Shown: positions 50,649 through 59,980, counted from the first letter of the stretch. The stretch is DNA of 64,000 nt from Phycisphaerae bacterium (GCA_022072405.1 JAJVHX010000006.1:62001-126000), one strand, 5' to 3'. Notes: generated by a model not told the origin, from the sequence alone. A program made the numbers and translations.

Positions 50649-51614
50649 TCAACCGCCATGCGGTTGGGTACTGAGTTGATCTTCGGGGATGAAATCCTGC
50701 CAGCTGATCGATGGATTTGTGAGCAATCCGATTTCGTCGTATGACTCCACACAACCGTCGAGCAGAGCAATATTGTTTTTACGATTGGGATGGCGATTGG
50801 CTGGGAACCACTGGCGTCCCCAATAGTATTGATCTCCACGATTCGTGTAGCCGGGAGGAGTCGAATATAAATTCCCCGGCTTCAACACGCCCGGTTCATC
50901 GGCCGGGGCAATCAGATGCGGAGTAACCGTCCCGGCTACGTAAAATTTGGCGGGATCAACATCTACATCCATCAGCAGGGGAAGCCGGGTCGCGTTGGAC
51001 CAGTTGCCAATTTCATCGGAAAGTTTGACATATTTTGTTTCCCAGGCGCCCGCGTCGTTCAGCCGAGGAACCCGATCCAGCGTGCCGTTCCAGCCATAGC
51101 TCAGGTTTTTTAAGGGATACACATACAGATCGTTGTCCGGGGTGAGGATATTTCCTGTGGTTACCGGGCCACCCGGTTTGACCAGAAGAGGCTTTTTCCA
51201 ATTTTCAGGACAGACCAGCCGTGATCTGGTATTCAAAATCCTTGGTACGGTTGAGCTGGGTGGATTTTGTGGATCGCCGGGATCCCACGGATTCACAATT
51301 CCGGGAATATAGACACCCGCCTGATATTGTCGATCAATAAAACTGGAGAGTCCGAAAGTTGATAGAAGCTCATACTCCTGATTCCAGCGGCGTAATTTTT
51401 CAATATCTCCATCCTGCATGACCAGATAATTAAAATCCTGAACCTGCCCGCGCAGGCTGGCGACACAGACCATTGATTTGGCAGCGGCACGGGCAGCAAT
51501 TAGCGCTGGAAGGAGAATCGCCAGCAGCGTCATGATGATGCCGATGACCAGCAGCAGTTCCACAATCGTGAAACCCCGCGAGCACCAATGACTTTTCGAT
51601 CGGTGCAATCTCAT
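50649..51614 (-). CDS. Planctomycete-type pseudopilin (prepilin N terminus, H-Xn-DG tail)
   Basis: The 321-residue protein has a short leader and a class III signal cut after Gly (CSRG|FTIVELLLVIGIIMTLLAILLPALIAARAAAK), with Glu5 conserved. The variable middle ends in a RHPNRKNNIALLDGCVESYDE block, close to the H-X9-DG motif of the very abundant pseudopilin family of planctomycetes (DUF1559 type). These proteins are processed by prepilin peptidase and placed in the inner membrane; their role is unclear. AGGA lies just before the ATG at 51614. Confidence 0.85.
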   Translation of the reverse strand: MRLHRSKSHWCSRGFTIVELLLVIGIIMTLLAILLPALIAARAAAKSMVCVASLRGQVQDFNYLVMQDGDIEKLRRWNQEYELLSTFGLSSFIDRQYQAGVYIPGIVNPWDPGDPQNPPSSTVPRILNTRSRLVCPENWKKPLLVKPGGPVTTGNILTPDNDLYVYPLKNLSYGWNGTLDRVPRLNDAGAWETKYVKLSDEIGNWSNATRLPLLMDVDVDPAKFYVAGTVTPHLIAPADEPGVLKPGNLYSTPPGYTNRGDQYYWGRQWFPANRHPNRKNNIALLDGCVESYDEIGLLTNPSISWQDFIPEDQLSTQPHGG

Positions 51615-51977
51615 GGCTTCCTGCGTAGTGAATGGCCACCTGACAACCACTGGAATGCACGACCGCCTGGTTGCCTACTAGCCTGAACTGACCTAACAAC
51701 TATGCAATGTGAAAACGAACTCCTCAATCGTTAGACAATTTTATACCTCAATTTTCCAGATTGCAACCCCTCTAATTTCCTAACTCCATAGTGGCGAATG
51801 TTCTAAGTGGTTAATAGATATTATGCTCTAATCGCGATGTTGTATGCGAAATTAATAATAAAAACAACAGTATAGACAAGATGGGATAAATAGGAAGATA
51901 TTTGCATAGAGTTCACGTGATATGTGCCAGGTAGAATAGGGGTGGAGATTTCGAGGGGTGAGGGTATAACTCCCTGC
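51615..51977. other. AT-rich gene-free stretch upstream of proC
   Basis: About 360 bp, A+T-rich between 51740 and 51900, separating divergent genes. An AGGG-TATAACT-CCCT hairpin sits right before the proC start. No -35/-10 pair of convincing quality was found. Confidence 0.4.
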
Positions 51978-52796
51978 ATGAATACGCAATATGAAATCGC
52001 GGTTCTGGGGAGTGGGAACGCCGCCGAAGGCATCCTGCATGGGTTGATGTTGCGCAGTGTGCTGTTGAATGATCGTATAATCTGTACCGATCCCCATCCC
52101 GATCGACGGGCACAATTCTCCAAGCGCTTTCAGGTAGCGGTTACGGATGATAACCGGGCGGCAGTACGTGATTCATTTATCGTTCTGCTGGCGGTGAAGC
52201 CCCAGCAGTATCGAGAAGTTTGTGCGGAGATCGCCAGCCTGATCCGGGAAGATCATCTGATCATTTCGATCATGGCCGGTGTTTCAACGATAACGCTGGA
52301 AAATTTCTTTACTCCTCTGCGTGTCCGTGTAGTTCGGGTAATGCCCAATCTGGCGTTGCATGTCGGCGAAGGGATGGCGGGGATTTATCCCGGCCGGTAT
52401 GCCACCGAAGCCGATCTGCTGCGAACACAGCGTATCTTCGAAGCGGGTGGTCGGACACTGGTTCTACATGACGAAGCCCTGATGGATGCGGTCACGGCGG
52501 TGTCAGGCTCGGGACCGGCCTATTTTTATCATTTTTGCGAAGCGATCATCATCGCGGGTGAGCAAGCCGGCCTTACCCATCGTGAAGCAACCCTGCTCGC
52601 TACCCAGACGGCGCTGGGTGCAGCCCGGATGATGATGGAATCACCCCATACTCCGGACGAACTGGTGCGCAAGGTGATGTCGCCCGGCGGGACCACGCAG
52701 GCTGCCTTTGAATCGCTGAACACTAATCAGGTGAAAGAGCATATTATTGAGGGTGTATTAGCCGCCTTCCGTCGTTCCCGCGAACTGGGGCAATAG
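51978..52796 (+). CDS. proC: Pyrroline-5-carboxylate reductase
   Basis: The 272-residue enzyme performs the last step of proline synthesis, reducing pyrroline-5-carboxylate with NAD(P)H. It has a Rossmann start (IAVLGSGNAAEGILHGL), the VKPQQYREV block, RVMPNLALHVGEGM, and the C-terminal signature with VSGSGPAYFYHFCEAIIIAGEQAGL and MSPGGTTQAAFESL. ATG 51978 starts the family match; the nearest purine-rich stretch (GAGGGGTGAGGG) is 8-18 bp upstream and may pair with TCCCT just before the start. Confidence 0.94.
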   Translation: MNTQYEIAVLGSGNAAEGILHGLMLRSVLLNDRIICTDPHPDRRAQFSKRFQVAVTDDNRAAVRDSFIVLLAVKPQQYREVCAEIASLIREDHLIISIMAGVSTITLENFFTPLRVRVVRVMPNLALHVGEGMAGIYPGRYATEADLLRTQRIFEAGGRTLVLHDEALMDAVTAVSGSGPAYFYHFCEAIIIAGEQAGLTHREATLLATQTALGAARMMMESPHTPDELVRKVMSPGGTTQAAFESLNTNQVKEHIIEGVLAAFRRSRELGQ

Positions 52797-52814
52797 CAGT
52801 ACGCTGGCCAATTT

Positions 52815-52904
52815 GGTGCTGGTAAAGTTTCACCGAGCCGCGACCGTAAGGGAGCGGTTTTCAAGATGGTTTGTTTGAATTTTGGTTCAAACTTTACTAG
52901 TACC
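52815..52904. repeat. Dispersed inverted-repeat element, family A copy 3
   Basis: GGTGCTGGTAAAGTTT (52815-52830) pairs with AAACTTTACTAGTACC (52889-52904), with two G-T positions as the only departures from perfection. The GCCGCGACCGTAAGGGAGCGG core and a TTTGAATTTTGGTTCAAA inner repeat are enclosed. It lies directly after proC. Confidence 0.75.
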
Positions 52905-52920
52905 GCCGATTTCCAGCGTG

Positions 52921-52949
52921 ATGACACATTTGCACGATCGGTGTATAAT
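52921..52949 (+). promoter_or_regulatory. Sigma70-type promoter for tRNA-Val
   Basis: ATGACA (52921-52926) and a perfect TATAAT (52944-52949) are separated by exactly 17 bp, about 65 bp before the tRNA gene. This is the best promoter match seen in the window. Confidence 0.7.
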
Positions 52950-53016
52950 TGGCAAGGTATCGAAATATTACGGCTTTGGGCTGGCTGGCTGCGATGCTGG
53001 CTACTGAAGCTGGCAG

Positions 53017-53090
53017 GGGCGATTAGCTCAGTTGGCTAGAGCGTTCGGATCACACCCGAGAGGTCACAGGTTCGAGTCCTGTATCGCCCA
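53017..53090 (+). tRNA. tRNA-Val (anticodon CAC)
   Basis: The 74-nt gene folds as a full cloverleaf: acceptor stem GGGCGAT (53017-53023) with ATCGCCC (53083-53089), discriminator A, D arm with GCTCAGTTGG-like loop, anticodon arm TTCGG/CCGAG with loop ATCACAC (anticodon CAC at 53051-53053), and T arm ACAGG-TTCGAGT-CCTGT. It reads GUG valine codons. The 3' CCA is not encoded. It ends only 5 bp before the stop codon of the convergent 1372-residue protein gene. Confidence 0.95.
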
Positions 53091-53095
53091 GTTTA

Positions 53096-56000
53096 TTAGC
53101 GGCGGTGAAATCTTCGTTTTAGATTGATTAGACTCAAGAGCATGAATAAACCAGCGAGCGGGCTGCCGGCGCCGCAACTACCGCAGCCGGCGTTTCCGGG
53201 ATCGAGATCCGCCTCGGTCAGGTTGTCATTCTGGTTGTCTATCCCATCGGCTTGATTGTCATTATTGTTATCCACAGTCTGATTGTCGTTGACGTTGTCC
53301 TGGTTATCATCCGGTTCCGGCTGGCTGGTGGTATCGAAAGTGAAGAGCGCCTGAAAAAGCAGATCATTATTCACCCGGATGGAGCGCGGATTGAAGGCTC
53401 CGGTGATGTCGCCGAACCAGCTGTAGAAAGCATACCCATCGGCGGCACTGGCGGTGAGCAGGATCGGAAAATCGGCGGAGTAATATTCCTGTATGGGTTC
53501 GACCCGGACCGAGCCGCTGCCCGGCGGTTCGATCAGAATCTGCAACTGGAAACTTTCCACCTGGCCGCTGGCGTAGGTCGAGAAATGATCAACCACTGCC
53601 CAGGCGCAGCTTCGACCCGAAGCGGAGCCGTAGGTTCCATAGTCGCCCACATTGCTCGAAGGCAGTGCCCGGCCGATATTGTTCCGTCCCGCCAGGGTCC
53701 ACTGGCTGACGATTTCGTCATAGACATAGAGACCGATCTGCTGGTCGCTGAGGCCGGCAGCTGTCAACGTTTCCGGCAACAGACACCACTGTACGACTGC
53801 GGCAAAGGAACCCTCTACCAGTTCGGAATCGATGGACATGAATTCGTTAAAGCCGTTGCCCTGGCCTATGCTGCTGCCGGCCATTCCGGCGAAACTGCCG
53901 AAGGGATTATCGGTCAGCAGTGTGACGGTCAGCGGTGCATCCGATGCGGCATTATCCACTTCAATCAAGGCACGGTTGCCGGCGGCGCTGTCCAGAAGCA
54001 CACTGGCTTGACCCTGATCGTTGATCACAACGGTCGTGGTTAGTTCGTCGGTCGGGGGGGATTCGTTGTCATTGTTGTTGGAGAGAATGTTGTCGTTGAT
54101 GTTTTCGTTTTGGTTATCTCCCTGATTATCATTCACATTATCAGTCAGGTTGTCGTTACTATTGCTGTTCTGGTTGGCGTTACTGTTGGTATTGCTATTG
54201 GAATTCTGGTTATCCGGTGGGGGACCTCCTCCACCGCCGCCACCACCACCTCCTCCTCCACCGCCACCTGGACAGGCGCCCAGCCAGTTGCTGTTGCCCG
54301 TCACAAAAGTGACTGCAGCCAGATCCACACCATCACACTGGGCCGTGAATCCGGGATCACTGGTGTAGACCGAACGTGACAGTTCCAGAAAATCGAGATT
54401 CAGACTCGAACTGTTGCGATCTATGGTGAATGTACCGGTGTCGCCGATGGTATCCAGAATTACCGGTGTGGCGACGTCGTCACTGCCCAGCCACAGTATG
54501 GCGTTGCCATCGAGATTAACGGTCGCGCCCGGAGTGAATTCGATCGAACCGTTATCCACCGTATTGATCAGCGAGCCGGTGGTGTTGATGTTCACGCTGC
54601 CCAGCTGGCAGCGGTAGGCAGCAATAATTGAATAATCACCATTGCTGCCGGCGATGTTCACGGTGCCCAGCAATTGGAAATCGTCATCGGCAGCGGCGGT
54701 GAAAGTCTCGGCTCCGCTGGCGGAATTGAGATTGACCGTTGAATTGGCGGCGGCGACAAGATTATTGTTGGCTCCGGCGCTACTTACCGTGAAGCTTCCG
54801 AAAGTGGTGAGGGTGGCTCCACCCGCGACCAGCAGCTCATCGCCATCCTCGGCGAAGGTGATATCGTGGTTGGCGCCGCTGCTGCCCACCACCAGTGTGC
54901 CGGCATCGATCTGCACAGCCTGGGCATCGGCGGAACCCAACAACGCCTGCAATCCCCCGCTGATGGTGAGCGTCCCGCCGCCGTTCTTGAGCAGGGTGTC
55001 GCCATCAGTCCAGGTGGAATTATTCAGTGTGGTTACGATGCTGCTCGCCGATCCGCCACAGGTGAACATCCCGCTGCCCGGTGTGGCCCGCAGATCGCTG
55101 ATGGTGGTTCCACCGTTGTTGGTGACCGTTCCAGTGGTGCCGTCCAGGCGTGAAACAGTGCCCGCACCGCTGAGTATGAGAGTGTGAGTACTGATATTGA
55201 CTGTTCCAGTCAGGGTGGCGCCAGAGGCGATATCGAGAGTGGCATTACCTGCCAGAGTGCTGCCGCCGCTGAGACTCATGTCGTTGTTGATATCCAGGGA
55301 GGCACCAGTCTGGGGATTTATGGCTCCGGTTACGGAGAGCGTGTTGGCGGAGTCGCCGCCGATGGTCACCTGCCCGCTGACGCCTCCGCCGACCGTCATG
55401 CCGCCGGTCAGAGTCAGGCTTTCGGCGCTCGTACCGGTTGTCGTACTGATCGACAGCGTCTGGGTATCGGGTACGGTCACCGCACTGGTAATCGCCAGCG
55501 CTACTCCATCCGCCAGCTGCATTGTGCCGCTGGTATTGGGGGTCAGCGCGTCGAGCAGGGCATCGCCATCAACCTGCAAAATCGCCCCGTTATCGTTGAA
55601 GAGCAATTCCCCGCTGACTTCCAGCGGTGTGGTGACGTCACCGGTGATTCGTAATTTCGAACCGGCACCGGCCAGATCGATGTCATTGGAAAAGTTGAAA
55701 GTTTCGGCTGCTCCGTCATCCACTCCCTGAAGGGTAAGCACCACTCCGGCGGGTACCGTGATGCCGTTACTGACGCTGATGGTCTTTCCGCTGGCGACGT
55801 CCAACGTGACGCTGCTGGTCGGAGTCAGCGTGGGAATGGTGGCATCTCCGTTTACATCCACGGTTACCGCAGTGCCATTGGCGGTCACGCCGCCGGAGAC
55901 CACGCCGGTGTTATTTGTGAAGCGCAGTATGGACGTATCGGTAAGGGTCAATCCATGGCTGAAGCTCAGCGTTTCGTTGCCCACGCTGTCAGCGGAGATC

Positions 56001-57214
56001 AGTTCCAGGACCGAATCGCCGGCGAGGGTCAATTCGCCGCTATTAAGGATCGAGGTGGTGCCGGTATCGTTGTCTGACATATCCATCGCCCAGTCCTGGC
56101 CATTGGCGATGGTCAGGTTGGTGATGGTGGGTCCACCGGCACCGTCATAATCCAGCTTGAATGAACCGGTGACGTTCAGATCTTCAATATCGTTGCTGAC
56201 GGCGCTTAATTCCAGCACGCTGGTCGCCATGCTGGTACCCTCGACTGTGACGGTCCCGCCGGCCGTAAAGCAGCTCAGCGTGTCAACCGTCAAGGTCGTA
56301 GCGGCGGCCAGGGAAATCGAAATATCACCATTATTAGCACCGCAATCAACCAGCCCCACCCGTCCGGTGAATAGCGTGTCAATCGTGGCTGCGGCGTTAT
56401 CCTCCATTTCGATTTCGCCGTTAATCCGTGCACCCGCCGCCTCACCCAGGCGTATCGTGGTCCCATCGGCTAGTGTGAATTTGCCGGAGGTGACATCGAC
56501 CACTTCGGCGGAACCGGAAGCACTGTTGCCATTGATGGTCAGTATCGTGTCCCCTTGCAGAGCAGTGGCTCCGGCGTTGCTGATGGTCAGAGTGACGCCA
56601 TCAGCCAGGTCCAGCACCAGGTCTTCGCCGCTGGGGATGGTGAGCGACGTAAAGGTGGCTGACTGATTGGCGGTTATTTCCGCGCTGCTGCCACCGAGGG
56701 TAGTAGGTCCGAAGGTGATCGTACCGCGATCGAGCTGCAGTATTTTGTTTCCGCTGCCGAAGTTCCAGGCGGGTCCGCTGCCGTCGGACCAGTCCAATGC
56801 TCCGGCACCGCCTTGAATAGTCACGTTGCCCTGCGGCTGAATTTCACCGGTCCCGCCGCCGGTGAAGTCGATATCGGCGGTGGTCATTTCCAGCAGAGCG
56901 CCATTTTCCAGCAGGATCACATTATTGCCGACGGCGATCGTGCCGACACCTGTTCCGCCGCCGCTGATGTTGCCCAGAATCTGGCCATTCTGCATGGTCA
57001 GAGTGCAGGCAGCGCCGCAGTTGAAAGCGATGTTGTCTCCATCCTGCCATTCGCCGCCGCCATCGCAACAACCGCCGGTGTTGAGCGTCTGGCCATCGGC
57101 GTCGATCTGGCAGGTACTAGTCCCCGAAACCCAGGTGCACTGGGCCCAGCCGGTTGACGCGCTGGCCGACAGAATTAACCCGCTTAACAATATTGTCCAC
57201 AAACCGCGCTTCAT
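53096..57214 (-). CDS. Giant secreted beta-repeat protein with Asn-rich linkers and CTERM-like tail
   Basis: This 1372-residue protein has a signal peptide (cleaved near GWA-QC). It has about 900 residues of short Gly/Thr/Leu strands (LTLSGGTTVTISG-like), typical of a right-handed beta-helix or autotransporter-like passenger. A glycine run, then an Asn/Asp/Ser-rich linker (DNQ/NSN/NDN repeats), a globular domain of about 200 residues (EVDNAASDAPLTVTLL..., LYVYDEIVSQWTLAG) and a second Asn/Asp linker follow. The tail is CGSCGAGSPLAGLF, a hydrophobic helix and KRRFHRR, like CTERM sorting signals. GAGGAGAGG precedes the ATG. Probably a surface or exported protein anchored at its tail; binding partner unknown. 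Confidence 0.75.
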   Translation of the reverse strand: MKRGLWTILLSGLILSASASTGWAQCTWVSGTSTCQIDADGQTLNTGGCCDGGGEWQDGDNIAFNCGAACTLTMQNGQILGNISGGGTGVGTIAVGNNVILLENGALLEMTTADIDFTGGGTGEIQPQGNVTIQGGAGALDWSDGSGPAWNFGSGNKILQLDRGTITFGPTTLGGSSAEITANQSATFTSLTIPSGEDLVLDLADGVTLTISNAGATALQGDTILTINGNSASGSAEVVDVTSGKFTLADGTTIRLGEAAGARINGEIEMEDNAAATIDTLFTGRVGLVDCGANNGDISISLAAATTLTVDTLSCFTAGGTVTVEGTSMATSVLELSAVSNDIEDLNVTGSFKLDYDGAGGPTITNLTIANGQDWAMDMSDNDTGTTSILNSGELTLAGDSVLELISADSVGNETLSFSHGLTLTDTSILRFTNNTGVVSGGVTANGTAVTVDVNGDATIPTLTPTSSVTLDVASGKTISVSNGITVPAGVVLTLQGVDDGAAETFNFSNDIDLAGAGSKLRITGDVTTPLEVSGELLFNDNGAILQVDGDALLDALTPNTSGTMQLADGVALAITSAVTVPDTQTLSISTTTGTSAESLTLTGGMTVGGGVSGQVTIGGDSANTLSVTGAINPQTGASLDINNDMSLSGGSTLAGNATLDIASGATLTGTVNISTHTLILSGAGTVSRLDGTTGTVTNNGGTTISDLRATPGSGMFTCGGSASSIVTTLNNSTWTDGDTLLKNGGGTLTISGGLQALLGSADAQAVQIDAGTLVVGSSGANHDITFAEDGDELLVAGGATLTTFGSFTVSSAGANNNLVAAANSTVNLNSASGAETFTAAADDDFQLLGTVNIAGSNGDYSIIAAYRCQLGSVNINTTGSLINTVDNGSIEFTPGATVNLDGNAILWLGSDDVATPVILDTIGDTGTFTIDRNSSSLNLDFLELSRSVYTSDPGFTAQCDGVDLAAVTFVTGNSNWLGACPGGGGGGGGGGGGGGGPPPDNQNSNSNTNSNANQNSNSNDNLTDNVNDNQGDNQNENINDNILSNNNDNESPPTDELTTTVVINDQGQASVLLDSAAGNRALIEVDNAASDAPLTVTLLTDNPFGSFAGMAGSSIGQGNGFNEFMSIDSELVEGSFAAVVQWCLLPETLTAAGLSDQQIGLYVYDEIVSQWTLAGRNNIGRALPSSNVGDYGTYGSASGRSCAWAVVDHFSTYASGQVESFQLQILIEPPGSGSVRVEPIQEYYSADFPILLTASAADGYAFYSWFGDITGAFNPRSIRVNNDLLFQALFTFDTTSQPEPDDNQDNVNDNQTVDNNNDNQADGIDNQNDNLTEADLDPGNAGCGSCGAGSPLAGLFMLLSLINLKRRFHRR
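54055..54275. repeat. Low-complexity coding repeats (poly-Gly and Asn/Asp codons)
   Basis: Within the giant protein gene, CCACCACCACC-type trinucleotide runs (about 54228-54271) encode a glycine tract. Just beside it, degenerate GTTATCATT/GTTGTCATT-like units encode the Asn/Asp linker. A second linker block lies at about 53210-53330. Such runs are prone to slippage and may differ between strains. Confidence 0.6.
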
Positions 57215-57405
57215 GCCTCTCCTCGTCCCCTCGGTGGAAGTCTATGATTGCGAAACCGGATGGAGGAATTCAGCCCCGCCCGACGATATAATGATATCAT
57301 GTTGGCCTTTGCGGGTGTAAAAAAAGTTGTTATGGCACCCCCGCCCCGCACGAACAGCGGATTGCTCATCCAAGCGATTTAAACCCATGTGAAAGGTAGT
57401 TATCC

Positions 57406-58248
57406 ATGGCTGATCTGGCGTTCATCAATGGCGAATTTTTGCCGCTAACGGAGGCGAAAATCTCCATCGAGGATCGGGGTTTTCAGTTTGCCGACGGCGT
57501 CTACGAAGTGGTGGTTTTCCATCGCGATCGGCCGCTCTTGCTGCGCGAACATCTGCAGCGGCTGGAGAACAGTTGTCGCTCGATCCGGCTGAATTTTGAG
57601 TGTCGGAAATACAATCTCGAAACGTTGATCCAAGACGGCGTCCGCCGGGCGGGAAACCCTGACACCATGGTTTATATCCAGGTGACGCGCGGGGTGGCGC
57701 CGCGTAATCATGTCTGGCAGAAGGATATGGAACCGACGGTAGTGATGACCTTCAAAGCCAAGCCGGTGTATGACGCAGGCAAACGTCGGCAGGGATTGTC
57801 GATCCGCACAATGCTCGACTTCCGCTGGAGTCGTTGCGATATCAAATCAATCGCGCTACTCGCCAATATTCTGGCCAAGAATCAGGCCATCGCCGAAGGC
57901 TATGATGATGTGCTCTTTACCGGTCCGGGTGAGGAATTGCGCGAAGCAAGTGCCAGCAATTTCTTTCTCGTGCAGGAGGGCCACCTGCTCACCCATCCGC
58001 AGGATCACACCATACTACCGGGCATCACCAAATTGTGGATCACGCAACTGGCCCGCGAGATTGATCTGCCCATCAGTGAATGTCGCATGACGCGCGCTCA
58101 TCTGGCCACCGCGGCTGAAGCCTTCATCAGCAGCAGCACCATTGACGTGCTGCCGGTGGTACGGGTGGATCAGCAGACAATCGGCAGCGGCCGGCCGGGT
58201 CCGGTGGCAGATCGACTTTACCAGCAGATGCTTCAAGATCGCTGTTAG
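57406..58248 (+). CDS. dat: D-amino-acid (D-alanine) aminotransferase
   Basis: This 280-residue class IV (fold type IV) PLP enzyme has FINGEFLPLTEAKISIEDRGFQFADGVYEV at the start, the RGxxPRxH carboxylate-binding motif (95-102) as in bacterial D-alanine aminotransferases, and the catalytic Lys147 in DIKSIALLANILAKNQA. It interconverts D-alanine and D-glutamate through their keto acids, supplying D-amino acids for peptidoglycan. AAAGG lies 7 bp before the ATG. Branched-chain aminotransferase is unlikely given the RGxxPRxH motif. Confidence 0.9.
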   Translation: MADLAFINGEFLPLTEAKISIEDRGFQFADGVYEVVVFHRDRPLLLREHLQRLENSCRSIRLNFECRKYNLETLIQDGVRRAGNPDTMVYIQVTRGVAPRNHVWQKDMEPTVVMTFKAKPVYDAGKRRQGLSIRTMLDFRWSRCDIKSIALLANILAKNQAIAEGYDDVLFTGPGEELREASASNFFLVQEGHLLTHPQDHTILPGITKLWITQLAREIDLPISECRMTRAHLATAAEAFISSSTIDVLPVVRVDQQTIGSGRPGPVADRLYQQMLQDRC

Positions 58249-58254
58249 CCCATC

Positions 58255-58338
58255 ACTGGAAGCGGTTTCAAAATTCAAAGAGCCGCGGGTTTTTCGCCCG
58301 CGCGTCGCCCATTTACGCAATTTTGAAACCAGTTCCAG
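58255..58338. repeat. Family B element, copy 7
   Basis: ACTGGAAGCGGTTTCAAAATT (58255-58275) pairs with AATTTTGAAACCAGTTCCAG (58319-58338) with few mismatches. It encloses a GCCGCGGGTTTTTCGCCCGCG hairpin, directly after the aminotransferase gene, where it may also stop transcription. Confidence 0.65.
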
Positions 58339-58359
58339 GGTATCAGTCAATTCAAACCA

Positions 58360-58956
58360 TTATTGCAGAAAGATTGCATACAGCACGGGGTCATTAAGCA
58401 GATAATAGTCAATTTTCGGAAGGCGTTTCTTCACGATCCATCCCATCCGACGATCTTGGTCCGGGCCATATTTGACAATCCAGCCCTGTGCCCCTCCCAT
58501 ACTGGGCAGGTGAACAGTGCTCGATTCGGCCTCGATACCCAGTATCGATAAGCCCGGCGGGTCGGGATACTGATTCATCGGGATTTTCGACATGTAGTAA
58601 GGGTGCAGATCGCTCTTATATAGCGGGCTGGTACCGATATTATTGAGGATATTGATTTCCGTTGATCGGGGCACGCCCACTGCAGGGTAGGGGATTTTCA
58701 TATCCGCAACCCAGAGTTGCAGGGCTTTATCGATGGCGACGGCACTGGAGATGGTCTGCTGCAGCTTGCTTTTTTCCGTGGCGGTGCTGAATTTCGGAAT
58801 CGCGATGGCGGCGAGAATGGCCATGATGACAATAACGATGACCAGTTCCACAAGTGTAAAAGCTGATGTGCAAACGTGACGTCTTTTATAAGTTTGACGT
58901 AGCCCGATACGGCTGGTTGTTCGGAAGCTGCTGTTCATCTTCCTCGTCCGCTCCAC
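58360..58956 (-). CDS. Type II secretion/type IV pilus pseudopilin-like protein
   Basis: The 198-residue product has a basic leader of about 30 residues and a class III signal with Ala before the cut (CTSA|FTLVELVIVIVIMAILAAIAIP), with Glu5 present. A long helix (STATEKSKLQQTISSAVAIDKALQLW) and a Pro/Tyr-rich head domain follow. It closely resembles the pseudopilin at 2.8-3.3 kb in its first 60 mature residues, including Ala at -1. Start is uncertain: GTG 58956 or ATG 58938 (which has AGGA too close). Confidence 0.82.
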   Translation of the reverse strand: MERTRKMNSSFRTTSRIGLRQTYKRRHVCTSAFTLVELVIVIVIMAILAAIAIPKFSTATEKSKLQQTISSAVAIDKALQLWVADMKIPYPAVGVPRSTEINILNNIGTSPLYKSDLHPYYMSKIPMNQYPDPPGLSILGIEAESSTVHLPSMGGAQGWIVKYGPDQDRRMGWIVKKRLPKIDYYLLNDPVLYAIFLQ

Positions 58957-59087
58957 TTCGCCACGAGCCAGACCCTGACCATTTGTAATATACGATGCAA
59001 ATAATCGTCCTGGATGAGCATCGCAATATTGAGTGATGAGGGTTATATAAAGCGGGATTTATGGGGCGTGAAAAACCCCGGAGCGGA

Positions 59088-59939
59088 TCAGGGCGTCGAT
59101 TTTTTTTCAACCGGTCGCTTCTCCGCCTCCAGCAGAAAATCAGCATCGGTCAGCGGGATATCGGGTTCCAGTTTCGGGTATAGATATTTGGCATCGAGCT
59201 GATCATCGCGCAGCCAGAGGTAGACGCCGGCGGGGAGCCGGGTTTCGGCGTTAATGAGCAGATCGACCTTGCGGCGGTGGAAGGGAAAATCCTCAGGGTA
59301 GAGAATTTCGAGATGGTGTACCGGCACATCGCCCTTTTCCAGGCGGGCAAACCCGCGGTAGGTGATCTGCGGGGTGAAGCCGTCGCGGATGGCATTTTTG
59401 CGAAATTCGAGAATCTGCTGGAGCAGTCGGGCGATACCGAATTCGGTGATCGGTCCCTGGCTGCGACCAAAAGTTACGGAGCTGTTCACGTCATAATGAT
59501 CCAGCGGCGGCTTCATTCCCGGCAGGAGCGCCTTCCGCCACTGGCAGCGCAATTTATTGTCGAACTGCCCCTGCATATAGGAAGTTTCGGTCATTTCCGA
59601 ATCGTCATCGAGCATGGTGGTTTTGATGCTCAGCGGCTCGGCCCGGAAGAGCACCTGCATATGTTCTTCAGCGTGCATTTTTTTGATCAGCGTGCCCAAT
59701 CGTTCCTGTTTGTAGAAATCAACGCGATAGGTGTGAATCGCCACCGCGCGGTGTTGCATGTCCTCGAGGTAGGCAAGCGGATCCGCGGCCATCCGCTGCG
59801 CTTCGGCTTCATATTGATCCGGAATCTGCTCCAGCAGCTTGAAATCAATGGCAGGTGCCGCCCCCTGACATCCTGCCAGACTCCAGATCAGCAGAAGTCC
59901 GCTCCAGGCGATCTGCTGCAGATGATTTAATCCGTACAC
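59088..59939 (-). CDS. DUF1571-family lipoprotein
   Basis: The protein has a lipobox (WSLAGC) and a DUF1571-type region: YLEDMQHRAVAIHTYRVDFYKQERLGTLIKK, then strands with HMQVLFRAEPLSIKTTML and a C-terminal LPAGVYLWLRDDQLDAKYLYP. Family members are envelope proteins of planctomycetes and others, of unknown role. The open frame runs back to 60038, but that extra part is a translated family B repeat (AAGFSLREAV), so the GTG at 59939 is taken as start (283 residues). This start has no strong Shine-Dalgarno. Confidence 0.72.
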   Translation of the reverse strand: MYGLNHLQQIAWSGLLLIWSLAGCQGAAPAIDFKLLEQIPDQYEAEAQRMAADPLAYLEDMQHRAVAIHTYRVDFYKQERLGTLIKKMHAEEHMQVLFRAEPLSIKTTMLDDDSEMTETSYMQGQFDNKLRCQWRKALLPGMKPPLDHYDVNSSVTFGRSQGPITEFGIARLLQQILEFRKNAIRDGFTPQITYRGFARLEKGDVPVHHLEILYPEDFPFHRRKVDLLINAETRLPAGVYLWLRDDQLDAKYLYPKLEPDIPLTDADFLLEAEKRPVEKKSTP

Positions 59940-59980
59940 ACGACATTTTTTTCCGCAGGCGGCTTCTGAGATGCGAATAA

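Noticed and set aside
54055-54275. CRISPR-like array suggested by repeated short units
   Set aside because: The units are in-frame Asn/Asp and Gly codon repeats of a protein linker, without regular spacers. No CRISPR array or cas gene was seen anywhere in the window.
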